A DNA stretch of 64,000 nt, from contig DATGIL010000071.1 of NCBI GenBank assembly GCA_035295745.1, positions 186,001 through 250,000 on the forward strand, written 5' to 3'. Under the pieces are notes generated by a model. That model ran no database searches, was not told the DNA's origin, and saw nothing but the letters and a program-made list of their open reading frames with translations. Positions within the stretch are counted from its first letter, which is position 1; the number at the start of each line of letters is the position of its first letter. The position numbers and the translations under genes were made by a program. Shown here one piece after another: positions 8,455-17,192 of the stretch. This stretch comes from JAIQFL01 sp035295745. GTDB lineage: Bacteria; Acidobacteriota; Terriglobia; Bryobacterales; Bryobacteraceae.

Positions 8455-10092
8455 TTACGCGGTCTGCGCGTTGGTTTTATCCGTGGAGGTGCTCTGCTTT
8501 TCGGTGAGCTTATCCAGGGCGCTCTGCATCTGCTGCGCCCACCCTTTCAGTTCGAATTCCATGGTCTGCTCGGTCTGCTCCACCAGCAGGTCGATATTGG
8601 TGCGGCGGGTCTTCTCCCATTGCGAGAGCGCCTTCCACCAGGTTTCGATGTTTTTCAGCGAGACCAGCGCCTGGTTGTACTGCACCAGCGAGTTCTCCAC
8701 CTGCTCAGATTCCAGCTTGGTGGTGAGCGCGGTGGCGAGCGACGTGGTCAGCGCCACCCACACGTCCACATTAATGGCCGCCAGGAAAGTGCCCAATCCG
8801 CCGGCGACATAGATCCAGATCTGGTTCTTCTTCAACTGGTAGTTCAGGTTGGCGGTTTTCTTCACCATGAAGCTGACCTGATTCTGCAGCCTGGCGGTGA
8901 CATAGTCGTCAGGCGTGAGGAATGTCAGACGCCCCTGGTCGGGCTGCGGCGTATGCTTCAGATTGGTCTTGTTGACCTCGCTCTGGAAGAGCGCCGACGT
9001 GATGTCTTTGATCTTGCCCGCGAGACGCGCTTCGGGGGAAGTTTCCGAGACCTGCTGCAAGCTGTAGTCGCCGGCCTGCGCCCGGTACCGGAAGATCTCG
9101 CTCTTGACCGCCTCCGCCGCGGAACGCAGCAAAATCCACTTACTGCCATCGCGGAAGCGATTGTTGGTGGCCACCAGAATCGAAGTCGCTATGGGAACCA
9201 GGATGATCAGGATGTGAATGGCCTTCTCCGGAACGCGGGCTTTGAGCCACACAGGGATCGCCCCTGAGGTCTGCGAGATCACCAGAAATGTCGCCCCCAC
9301 GCCCAGAATCAGAACGATCGCCTGAATTATCTTGAAAGACCGTTGCTTCACTCCCGCTTCGACATCCAGATCGTCATAGCGCGCCCACGCGTCGGCCAGG
9401 GTTTGGACGCAGATTTCGAGATGCGCTACCAGGATGCGCTCCAGCCGATCGACGGAGTCGCCGATCTGAAACTGTCGCGGCAGCGACTCTACAATCTCCT
9501 TCAGTTGCGGATCGGCAATCGGCTCGGCCGTCGAGCCGTCGGCCGGCTTGGCCGAGGCTTTCACGATCTGATCGGCGAGGCCTCCACTGCCGGCGATCAC
9601 CAGGATCGGCCACTCGCGGCGCGCGCATTGGACGAGGTACTCTTTGTCACTATCACTTCCGCCAAACAGGATCGCGAGGATCGGCTTCTCGCGATCTTCC
9701 GGCAATTGGACGAGCCTCGCGGCAATCTGCGCAGTGTATTTGGCCGTCTCGGTCCATTCCGCAGGAAGCTTCATCACGGTGGGATGATTGGCATCCCACT
9801 CTGTGGTCTCGTGCCTCACAATGGAAAGCAGATTGGGCGGGGTGTCCTGGTCCTGCGCGGCCAAGCCCATGATGGCCGCGGCGCCGGACTTGGATCCGTC
9901 ATCAATGATCAGCGCTCCGGAATCGAGCGACAGGGGCGCGACTGCGCGGCTGAGCAGCGATCGCACCTGCGACTGGAGAGAGGGATCGGTGCTGCCCAGC
10001 ATCACGACCACCGACTTCGGTTCCGGCTTGATTTTCGCGGCCGCCGTTTCAGGCGTGTCGGTAGATTGCAGTTCAATTACGGACTGATTCAC
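8455..10092 (-). CDS. TRPM-like SLOG domain protein with SLATT/DUF4231-type membrane region, putative conflict effector
   Basis: The 545-residue protein starts at a GTG overlapping the stop of the upstream ATPase gene (GTGA), which I prefer to the longer open frame. Residues about 25-180 look like a prokaryotic TRPM-type SLOG domain: SVVVMLGSTD, LDSGALIIDDGSKSG and VIAGSGGLADQI, the last two matching its glycine-rich nucleotide-binding loops. Residues 254-308 hold two membrane helices, and a second hydrophobic pair lies near 425-465, in a SLATT/DUF4231-like arrangement with a coiled C-terminal tail. SLOG-SLATT proteins are predicted nucleotide-sensing membrane effectors. The domain assignment is by recognition and should be verified. 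Confidence 0.72.
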   Translation of the reverse strand: MNQSVIELQSTDTPETAAAKIKPEPKSVVVMLGSTDPSLQSQVRSLLSRAVAPLSLDSGALIIDDGSKSGAAAIMGLAAQDQDTPPNLLSIVRHETTEWDANHPTVMKLPAEWTETAKYTAQIAARLVQLPEDREKPILAILFGGSDSDKEYLVQCARREWPILVIAGSGGLADQIVKASAKPADGSTAEPIADPQLKEIVESLPRQFQIGDSVDRLERILVAHLEICVQTLADAWARYDDLDVEAGVKQRSFKIIQAIVLILGVGATFLVISQTSGAIPVWLKARVPEKAIHILIILVPIATSILVATNNRFRDGSKWILLRSAAEAVKSEIFRYRAQAGDYSLQQVSETSPEARLAGKIKDITSALFQSEVNKTNLKHTPQPDQGRLTFLTPDDYVTARLQNQVSFMVKKTANLNYQLKKNQIWIYVAGGLGTFLAAINVDVWVALTTSLATALTTKLESEQVENSLVQYNQALVSLKNIETWWKALSQWEKTRRTNIDLLVEQTEQTMEFELKGWAQQMQSALDKLTEKQSTSTDKTNAQTA

Positions 10093-13000
10093 GGGATGAC
10101 TCCTTCTCCAGGGGGCAGATTGGGGCACGTCAGGTGATAGGGAACTTCGCCCATGTACTCGCGCCATTCGGACGTGGAGAGATTGCGATTGGCGAGGATG
10201 CAGGGTCGTACGGCTGGGTGCTTCTCCTTCACGCGGTGGCCTCTGACCGCTTCCCAGAGACGAATGGTTTTGTCGTTGCTGGCCGAAACCAATTGGTTGC
10301 CATCCGGGCTGAAGGCCACGGCGTAGACCATTCCGGTATGCCCGAGAAGCGGCTCACCAAGGGGCTGGCGGCTGGCGACGTCCCAGAGTGTGACGGTGTT
10401 GGCGCTGGCAGCGGCGAGCGTCTTGCCATCGGGACTGAAGGCGATACGCGACACCAACTCTCCGCGTCCGCGCAGAGGTTCGCCGACGCGCCGGCGGGTG
10501 GCGAGGTCCCAGAAGTCGACCGTGTCGGAGCTGGCAGCCGCCAGCAATTGGCCATCGGGACTGAAGGCGACGCTCCAGACGGGATGCCGGTAGCCGGTAA
10601 GCGGCTCGCCATCGGCTTTTCTCGACACCATGTTCCACAGGCGAACGGTGTTGTCGCCGCCGGCCGAGGCGAGCAGCTTTCCATCATGGCTGAAGACCGC
10701 CTGGTAAACCGAGTTGGTGTGGCCCTTCAGCGGTTCGCACAACGGCTTGTGCCCCGCGACATCCCAGAGCCAGATGGAGGGGTCATCGCTGGCCGACGCC
10801 AGAATCTTTCCATCGGGACTGAAGTCGACACTGGCGATGGAGTGGATCTGATTGAGTACGCCACCAATGGCTTTGCGGGCGGCCACATTCCAAATCCGGA
10901 TCTCCCCATCTTCGGTGCCGGACGCGAGCAGTTTCCCGTCGGGACTGAAGCTGACGCTGCTAATGGCGCTTGTGCCTGTCTGCAGAACTTCTCCGGTAGG
11001 CGGATGGTTCGCGAGATTCCAGAGACGCGCGGTCTGGTCGCGACTGCCGGAGGCGAGCCACTGGCCATTCGGACTGACCGAAACCGTGTTAACCGTACCG
11101 GTGTGGCCTTTGAGCGGCGGCGGCAGGGGCTGTTTGTCACCCACGTCCCAGATTCCGATATTGTCGGAACTCGCCGACGCCAACAGGTGTCCATCCGGGC
11201 TGAACGCGAGGCTCCACACCGGGTTCGTGTGACCCTTGAGAGGTTCGCCGATGGCCACGCGATTCACTACATCCCACAGCCGGATGCTGGCATCGCTTCC
11301 CGAAGCCAGCACTCGGCCATCCGGGCTGAAGGTGACAGTGTGCACCGGCGCGGTATGGCCGGTGAGGGGCGAACCGATGGGCTGCCGCTGAACGACGTCG
11401 AGTAATTGAATCACGTCGGATACGCCCGCCGCGATCGTTTTCCCGTCAGGGCTGAAGGCCACAGACTCGATCTCCCCGCCCGCCAGTTTGAATGGATTGC
11501 CGCTGGGCCGCGCGGCCGCGACGTCCCAAATTCGGACCGTCTCGTCCTCACTGCCCGATGCGAGCAGGCGGCCATCGGGACTGAACGCGACCGACCGCAC
11601 AGGACCCTGATGACCGGTGAGCGGCTGGCCGATTGGCTGCCGGCTGGTCACATCCCAAAAGCGAATGGTGCCATCGTAGCCGGCACTCACGAGAAGTTTT
11701 CCATCAGGACTGAAGGCCACGCTTCCACCGGCTCGGGTGTGGCCGGTCATGGGCGTGCCCAAGGGCTGGTGCGTGGCGGCGTCCCAAAGACGCACGGTGC
11801 CATCGTCGCCCGTGGATGCCAGCAGCTTGCTATCGGGACTGAATGCGATGGCAAACACCGATGCGGTATGGCCTCGGAGAGGCTCGCCGATGAGTTGCCG
11901 AGAACCCGGATCCCAGATGCGGATAGATGCGTCGTCTCCGGCCGAGGCAAACAACTTCCCGTCGCGGCTGAAGGCGACTCCGTAGATGGACCCCGTCTGG
12001 TGCAGGTACGAGATTAGCGTTGGATTGAACAGGAAAGTCAGCTCGAGGGCATTGCGGGTCTGCGTGGTGTCGGCAATGCGATTGGCTTCCAATGCCAGCA
12101 AAGATGCCAGGTCGAGCTGACTCTCGCGCTTTAGCAGCGCCTTCGCGGCGAGTTGGCCGGCACGCACGATGGTGGTCTCGTGGCGCGCCTGCTGGCGCGC
12201 CGCAAATGCCATAATCCCAAGCGCCAGGGAGAGCACGAATCCAAGGCCCACCACGATCGCAAAAACGCGAGCGCGATGGAGTTCCTGCTTGCGTCGATAC
12301 TCTTCGGCCAGCGCCATAGCGTCGCGGGCAAGTCGGCTCTGCTCCAGAAAGGTGCGGGAGCGCTCGAACGGGAATCCATAGCGCTCTGACCAAGCGGCGT
12401 TGGGATGGGCCTGATCCATCCAATTGAGCATCAGCGAGAGCTCGGGGTCGGTCATCAAGCCGGCGGCTCCTCGCGAGAACAGCTCGGCATTCTGCCCCAG
12501 TCGGCGGTATCGCGTCGCGGACTCGGCCTCATCCTCCACCCACTGCTTGCAGCGGGTCCACACACGCATCAGGCTCTCATGCGAGATGTCGATTACCGAC
12601 TCGCCGGTCAGCGGCTCTCCCGCGGGCGGCATGAGAAACGAGCGGCCCGGATCGCGGAAGATGTCGATGATGCCGTGCACCTCGGCTTCGCTGCCTTCCG
12701 TAAGGGCGCAGAGAGTATCGAGGCGGGTGGGACGCCGGACGCCGCGCGGGTCGGTGCCTTTGTCGGTGAGGGCTTTGAAGATGCGTTCACAGATCTGCTG
12801 CCGGCGCGCATCGCCCACGGCCGCGAAGCACTCTTCGGCGTGCTGGTCGAGCGCCTGGGACATAGTGCCGATGGCCTCGTAGTCGGGCAGATCGATAGGA
12901 CCGGTAGCGCCCTTCGACTCCCAGTGCGCCCAGGTGCGCTTGAGCGCGTGCTGCAGGATAGAGAGCTGGTCGGGATTGTCACCCACGTCGTTGAGCAGGC

Positions 13001-13706
13001 GCGTGAGGAGCACGGGAGCAATGTGCGCACCACCCACTCCGATGGGTCCGCGAATGGCCTCGCGGGTTTCGTCACGGGTGAGACGCGGCACCAGGTACTG
13101 GCCCCGATTGATGGCCTCGGGCAGTCCCGGCAGACTCGAACAGTCGCCCAGGAAATCGGAACGCATGGTCAGGACGACGTAGATGCGAGGATTGGTGGCG
13201 ACGGCCTCCAGAAGCAGATTCACGAGCGCCACACTGAAACAGGCGCCGCCAAACCGGAAAAGCTCTTCGAACTGGTCCGCGACGACCAGCAGATTCGCAT
13301 CGACGCCGGCCTGTTGGTAGATGTCTGCGAGTCCCAGCTTGCTCATTTCGAGCGTAGCTTCCACGACGTCCGCGAGAGCCATGCCTTCCGACTCGAAATG
13401 CGTAAACAGCACGCCATCCTGCGCCAGCGCCGTCGCGAGCGCCTGGATGGGACGCGTGCCCGGCCGGAACTGCGCGATACGCCAGGCGGTGCCGGCTTTG
13501 GCCATCAGTCCGCGATGGAGCGCGGGACGCAGCCCGCAATTCACCAGAGATGACTTGCCGCTTCCCGAGGTGCCCACCACGGCGAGGAAGCGAGTCTCGG
13601 CCAGTTTGTCCACCATGGTGTTGACTTGGTTCTCACGGCCGAAGAAGAGGTGCTCTTCGTCGTCGCGAAAAGGGCGCAGGCCGGGGAACGGATTGCGGGC
13701 CGTCAC
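10089..13706 (-). CDS. nSTAND1-type NTPase with transmembrane helix and 14 WD40 repeats
   Basis: The 1205-residue protein begins at GTG 13706, overlapping the TIR gene stop by 4 bp (GTGA). The start NPFPGLRPFRDDEEHLFFGR is the hallmark of nSTAND1 proteins. Walker A is GTSGSGKSS (45-53), Walker B LLVVADQFEELF (139-150), and DISHESLMRVW near 373-383 is a conserved STAND helix motif. A membrane helix spans about 481-503. From about 570 to 1150 there are 14 WD40 units (SVAFSPDGKLLASGS...IRLWD pattern), enough for two seven-bladed propellers. The tail ends WREYMGEVPYHLTCPNLPPG, common in this class. STAND proteins are sensors that oligomerise on ligand binding; here the likely outputs are the TIR and SLOG/SLATT neighbours. 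Confidence 0.9.
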   Translation of the reverse strand: MTARNPFPGLRPFRDDEEHLFFGRENQVNTMVDKLAETRFLAVVGTSGSGKSSLVNCGLRPALHRGLMAKAGTAWRIAQFRPGTRPIQALATALAQDGVLFTHFESEGMALADVVEATLEMSKLGLADIYQQAGVDANLLVVADQFEELFRFGGACFSVALVNLLLEAVATNPRIYVVLTMRSDFLGDCSSLPGLPEAINRGQYLVPRLTRDETREAIRGPIGVGGAHIAPVLLTRLLNDVGDNPDQLSILQHALKRTWAHWESKGATGPIDLPDYEAIGTMSQALDQHAEECFAAVGDARRQQICERIFKALTDKGTDPRGVRRPTRLDTLCALTEGSEAEVHGIIDIFRDPGRSFLMPPAGEPLTGESVIDISHESLMRVWTRCKQWVEDEAESATRYRRLGQNAELFSRGAAGLMTDPELSLMLNWMDQAHPNAAWSERYGFPFERSRTFLEQSRLARDAMALAEEYRRKQELHRARVFAIVVGLGFVLSLALGIMAFAARQQARHETTIVRAGQLAAKALLKRESQLDLASLLALEANRIADTTQTRNALELTFLFNPTLISYLHQTGSIYGVAFSRDGKLFASAGDDASIRIWDPGSRQLIGEPLRGHTASVFAIAFSPDSKLLASTGDDGTVRLWDAATHQPLGTPMTGHTRAGGSVAFSPDGKLLVSAGYDGTIRFWDVTSRQPIGQPLTGHQGPVRSVAFSPDGRLLASGSEDETVRIWDVAAARPSGNPFKLAGGEIESVAFSPDGKTIAAGVSDVIQLLDVVQRQPIGSPLTGHTAPVHTVTFSPDGRVLASGSDASIRLWDVVNRVAIGEPLKGHTNPVWSLAFSPDGHLLASASSDNIGIWDVGDKQPLPPPLKGHTGTVNTVSVSPNGQWLASGSRDQTARLWNLANHPPTGEVLQTGTSAISSVSFSPDGKLLASGTEDGEIRIWNVAARKAIGGVLNQIHSIASVDFSPDGKILASASDDPSIWLWDVAGHKPLCEPLKGHTNSVYQAVFSHDGKLLASAGGDNTVRLWNMVSRKADGEPLTGYRHPVWSVAFSPDGQLLAAASSDTVDFWDLATRRRVGEPLRGRGELVSRIAFSPDGKTLAAASANTVTLWDVASRQPLGEPLLGHTGMVYAVAFSPDGNQLVSASNDKTIRLWEAVRGHRVKEKHPAVRPCILANRNLSTSEWREYMGEVPYHLTCPNLPPGEGVIP

Positions 13707-15214
13707 AACTTCTGTAACTCCTTGGTGAAGGGCTCCATGGCGGTTTCTAAGAAACCTGAAAGCGCGCTGATGAGGTTCGGTTCCTCGAGTTCGATGAGTT
13801 CGGTCTTGTCGTCGGTGGAGGGCTCGGCGAGGTAGGTGTAGCGCAGGAGGGCGGGCCGATCGCCACGCCACGCGGGCGATTTGCGGAGGTCGCTTTCCAC
13901 CATGCGCTTCCATGCCTCGTCGCCCGCGCCGTAGAAGAGGAGGACCGCGTTGGCCTCGGTGAGCAGTTCCTGATTGGACTGGCGAACGGCGTTGGCGTCG
14001 CCTTCGAAGAGCGGGATTTTGACTTCTATACCTTGGGCTTTGAGGTACTTGCGGACGGGAATGGTGGCCTTGCGATCGCGTTCGTCGCAGATGAGATAGA
14101 CCAGGCGGGCCGATTGCGGGCCGGGCCCTGGCTCGGCAGCGGGCGGCTTTTCGATCTTTTGGAGGCTGGCATGCACCACGCCGCGGAGCTTTTCGAGGTC
14201 ACCGGTGACGAGGTCGGCGCCGTACTGCAGTTCCGCGTCGCGCACCAGGGCGTCCAGAAATTTCTGCTGGCGCTCGGATTCGGACTTGTTGCCTTCGGTC
14301 ATCCAGATAATGCGCTGCAGGCCATTTTTTCGGGCCTGTTGGATGGCGAGCTCGTTCTGCAGCATGACCACGGACTTCTCGCTGGGCCCGTCGGGCACAG
14401 CGCCGTAGCGCGACCCTACCAGGTGCACGGAGAGCTTGGAACGGCCGATCATTTCGCCGACCGCTTGCACGTACTCGGATTCGATGTCGGAGAGAGGGCG
14501 ATCGGGGAGGACAGTGTAGCCGTGCATGCGGAGATCGGACTCGAGGGAGTCGCGAGCTTCGCGGCGGTCGTAGCTGGTCTCAGCAAGGTAGACGACGGGC
14601 TTGGGGGGATCGGCGGTTGCGGCGGGGGCAGCAGGCGGCGCGCCCGGGCTTGGCGCGGGCGTGGCGGCCTCGATTTTTTTGATGAGTTGGGCGACGTCCC
14701 AGGCAAGTTTGGCGAGTTTGAGGTTGTATTTTTGCGCGAGATCGCCACCGTAGGCGGGGTCGAGCTCGATGGGGGTCTCTTCGTCATCGAAGACGTAGAA
14801 GGGATACCCGAGCGCGTCCTTCATGACTTGGGGCAAAGGCTCCTCGGTATCGACGGGGGCCTTGATGACTTTGAAGATGCGGGCTTTGTTATCGACGACG
14901 ATGCCGCCGGAAGCTTCGGCGCTCTTGAGGAATTCGCGGACTTCGCGAGTGCACCATTCAGACTCGACGTAACGAGGCGTGAGGACGGAAACGAGCAGCG
15001 CGGTATTGGGAAACTGTTGGACGATCTCGTCGGCGAAGACGTCGTTGCCGCGCAGTTTGGAGTCGCGCCAGATTTCCGCGCGGCGGCCCATGCGCATGGA
15101 GAGTAGGGTGGACAGGGAGGCGTGAAATCGGGTGATCCAGCCTTGCTGCTGGTCGCTGAGGGGTTCGTTATCGAGGTGGGCGTAGGAGATGAAGAGGTGC
15201 TTCGAGAAGGCCAT
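13703..15214 (-). CDS. TIR-domain protein with additional TIR-like modules
   Basis: The 503-residue protein opens with a TIR domain (HLFISYAHLDNE, residues 6-17; IWRDSKLRGND; LLVSVLTPRYVESEWCTREV). E91 in WCTREV sits where TIR NADases have the catalytic glutamate, so NAD hydrolysis is plausible. After a Pro/Ala linker (residues 185-205) come two further blocks with the same alternating strand pattern: VVYLAETSYDRREARDSLES at 207-226 and LVYLICDERDRKATIPVRKY at 371-390, which look like DUF4062/TIR-like folds. It is first of three genes coupled by GTGA overlaps. No signal or membrane segment. The roles of the second and third modules are inference. Confidence 0.82.
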   Translation of the reverse strand: MAFSKHLFISYAHLDNEPLSDQQQGWITRFHASLSTLLSMRMGRRAEIWRDSKLRGNDVFADEIVQQFPNTALLVSVLTPRYVESEWCTREVREFLKSAEASGGIVVDNKARIFKVIKAPVDTEEPLPQVMKDALGYPFYVFDDEETPIELDPAYGGDLAQKYNLKLAKLAWDVAQLIKKIEAATPAPSPGAPPAAPAATADPPKPVVYLAETSYDRREARDSLESDLRMHGYTVLPDRPLSDIESEYVQAVGEMIGRSKLSVHLVGSRYGAVPDGPSEKSVVMLQNELAIQQARKNGLQRIIWMTEGNKSESERQQKFLDALVRDAELQYGADLVTGDLEKLRGVVHASLQKIEKPPAAEPGPGPQSARLVYLICDERDRKATIPVRKYLKAQGIEVKIPLFEGDANAVRQSNQELLTEANAVLLFYGAGDEAWKRMVESDLRKSPAWRGDRPALLRYTYLAEPSTDDKTELIELEEPNLISALSGFLETAMEPFTKELQKL

Positions 15215-15517
15215 GTTGTTAGATGGTACTCCGGTGAGGTTCAGTACGGCTAGGGCGGCAAGGCCTTTTGGGTACCTGGGAACGTGCTATCCCGACTTCG
15301 ATTGCTTTTTGTCGATATCGCCGCTCCGTTAGCAGATCCAGGTTTCAGCTCACGGTCACGCCGGCGGCAGTGGGGGCACCCGAACCCTCGGTAGGGGTTG
15401 CTCACGGAAATAGGCATTGCCGCTGCGGCGCTTCGGAAGTTCGCCGGCGGGCGTCGCGCTAAAGCCGCTTCAGCCGTAGCCCTTCTCCGGGCAGTGAGTT
15501 CCTTCGCAGTGCGGCAG

Positions 15518-15541
15518 CGCTTGCTTACGCGCGCGGCTCGC
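15518..15541 (+). repeat. Dispersed 24-bp GC-rich repeat, copy 2
   Basis: Contains CTTGCTTACGCGCGCGGCTC and is identical over 24 bp to the copies at 42518-42541 (same strand) and 649-672 (opposite strand). It ends 4 bp before the -10-like TATCCT of the downstream HD gene, so it occupies the -35 region. Confidence 0.9.
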
Positions 15542-15545
15542 AAGG

Positions 15546-15557
15546 TATCCTGATTTC
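15546..15557 (+). promoter_or_regulatory. -10-like box just before the HD-gene start, candidate leaderless promoter
   Basis: TATCCT at 15546-15551 is followed by 6 nt and then the ATG at 15558. There is no Shine-Dalgarno sequence, so transcription may begin at the start codon. Confidence 0.4.
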
Positions 15558-16130
15558 ATGCTCGATCGGGAAAAGGCCTGGGACATCCTCTGCGAATTCA
15601 CCAAATCGGACGGACTCCGCAAGCATGCGCTGGCAGTCGAAACATGTGTGACGGCGTATGCCAGAAAGCTCGGTGAGGACGAACAGAAATGGTCCGTCAC
15701 CGCGCTGCTGCACGATTTCGACTGGGAGATCCACCCGACACTGGAAGAACATCCGCAGAAAGGCGAAGCGATTCTGATCGAGCGCGGCGTGGACGAGGAG
15801 ATCCGTCGGGCGATTCTCTCGCATGCCAATCACACCGGAGTGCCGCGCCAGACTCCGCTCCAAAAGACACTCTACGCGTGCGACGAACTGGCGGGCTTCA
15901 TCACGGCGATCTCTTACGTAAAGCCTCACCGCAGCGTGTTCGAAGTGGATGTGTCCTCGGTGAAGCGCAAGATGAAGGACAAAGCGTTCGCCCGCTCCGT
16001 CAACCGGCAGGACATCGTGGAGGGTGCGCAGGAATTGGGGATACCGCTCGACGAGCACGTGGAATTCTGCGTCAAGGCCATGCAGAGCCGCGCCGAGGAA
16101 TTAGGACTGAAGGGCAATCTCGAGGCGTGA
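15558..16130 (+). CDS. HD-domain metal-dependent phosphohydrolase family protein
   Basis: The 190-residue protein has the HD motif series: H23, H52-D53 in LLHDFDWE, H89 and H92 in SHANH, and D109 in ACDELAG. These are the metal ligands of HD/HDIG hydrolases, and the family includes many small hydrolases annotated only as HDIG proteins. Cytosolic, no partner domain. It is transcribed away from the TIR operon and its 3' end overlaps the convergent acyltransferase gene by 30 bp. The substrate is unknown; a link to the neighbouring TIR/STAND locus is possible but unsupported, as the gene is divergently oriented. Confidence 0.85.
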   Translation: MLDREKAWDILCEFTKSDGLRKHALAVETCVTAYARKLGEDEQKWSVTALLHDFDWEIHPTLEEHPQKGEAILIERGVDEEIRRAILSHANHTGVPRQTPLQKTLYACDELAGFITAISYVKPHRSVFEVDVSSVKRKMKDKAFARSVNRQDIVEGAQELGIPLDEHVEFCVKAMQSRAEELGLKGNLEA

Positions 16131-17192
16131 ACGGAGGCGGCGATTCGCCGGCTCCTCGAACCATCCGTAGACGCATGCGGAGATGGCAACTACCGCCGCA
16201 AGGTAAATGGCGCCACAGATCGCGCCGCTCCACGGCAAATGCCATCGCGGCACCCACCACAACAGCGGCACATGGAGGATGTACATGGCGTAGCTCGACT
16301 TTCCGAGGTACACCGCGATTCGCGAGGAAAGGGCGCGCGCCACAGGACCTCCGCCTAATGCAAAACCGACCAGAAGTAGCGCGTTCAGAGGCCGCAGTGC
16401 GCTGTTGAGGTCCACGTGCGGGGGCAGGAGGTTTGGGAATGTGATCAGCGTCGCGCCGAGAACGGCGCCGGGGAGATAGAGCCATGCGCCGTGCGGGCGC
16501 CGGTCGGCCTGAAGCAGCAGATCGTAGGCGCGGGAAGCGGCGATGCCCATCAGGAAATCGGAGAAGTGGATCAAGGGCTTGATGCCATCGGAAACGCCCA
16601 CCGCCCACAGCACGCGAGTCAGGCAGCACGCTGCCAATCCTATGGCCGCAGTCTTGCGCCAACTGGCGCCTTGTAGCAGCACCGCAGCGAGCGGAAACAG
16701 CAGGTAGAAGAAAATCTCGCACGAGAGCGACCAGGCGGGAGTGTTCCACCCCACAGGGAGATTGATGATCCAACCCTGTAACAGAAGACCGTATGCGGCG
16801 ACCAGAGCGCCTTTTCCCGGCACGCGATCGAGAAAAATGAAAGGCGAGACCAGCACCAGGCTCAGCAAATAGACCGGATAAACGCGCGCCAGGCGGCCCA
16901 CACCGTAGCGCAACAGGTTCGATCTGTTCCAGCGCTTGCGTGCATAGCTACGGGACAACACGAAGCCCGAGAGCACGAAAAAAGTAGTGACCGCCAGGTA
17001 GCCGCCGCGGATGAAGTCATGGAGGGCCCCCGGCAGGTGTTGCGACGCCGATTCGAGCATATCGCCGGGCCCGGTCAGATGAAAGACGATGACCCAAAGC
17101 GCCAGCAGGAATCGCAAGCCGGTCAGTGCGGCAAGGTGCGCCTCGGCAGGCCGTTGCTCGCGACGCAGTGGAACCGGAGAAACCGCAGTCAC
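16101..17192 (-). CDS. Membrane acyltransferase, OafA/acyltransferase-3 family
   Basis: The 363-residue protein is almost wholly hydrophobic with about ten predicted membrane helices. The N-terminal LTGLRFLLALWVIVFHL supplies the family's R..A...V...H catalytic signature, and VLSGFVLSRSYARKRW follows, also typical. These enzymes O-acylate extracellular glycans or lipids at the inner membrane. Its ATG overlaps the stop of the RNase R gene by 4 bp, so it is probably translated from the same transcript. The glycan acceptor is unknown. Confidence 0.88.
   Translation of the reverse strand: MTAVSPVPLRREQRPAEAHLAALTGLRFLLALWVIVFHLTGPGDMLESASQHLPGALHDFIRGGYLAVTTFFVLSGFVLSRSYARKRWNRSNLLRYGVGRLARVYPVYLLSLVLVSPFIFLDRVPGKGALVAAYGLLLQGWIINLPVGWNTPAWSLSCEIFFYLLFPLAAVLLQGASWRKTAAIGLAACCLTRVLWAVGVSDGIKPLIHFSDFLMGIAASRAYDLLLQADRRPHGAWLYLPGAVLGATLITFPNLLPPHVDLNSALRPLNALLLVGFALGGGPVARALSSRIAVYLGKSSYAMYILHVPLLWWVPRWHLPWSGAICGAIYLAAVVAISACVYGWFEEPANRRLRSRLEIALQS

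Larger units (their letters stand above)
15215..15557. other. 343-bp intergenic region between divergent TIR and HD genes
   Basis: No convincing gene is present; open frames here have no family features. It holds dispersed repeat copy 2 (15518-15541) and the -10-like element of the HD gene. No clear promoter for the TIR operon is visible. Confidence 0.6.

Noticed and set aside
10134..11405. Long plus-strand frames opposite the WD40 gene
   Set aside because: They are antisense to a clear nSTAND/WD40 protein and arise from its repetitive codon pattern.
14033..15106. 357-codon plus-strand frame opposite the TIR gene
   Set aside because: No motif; the minus-strand protein has a TIR domain and operon overlaps.
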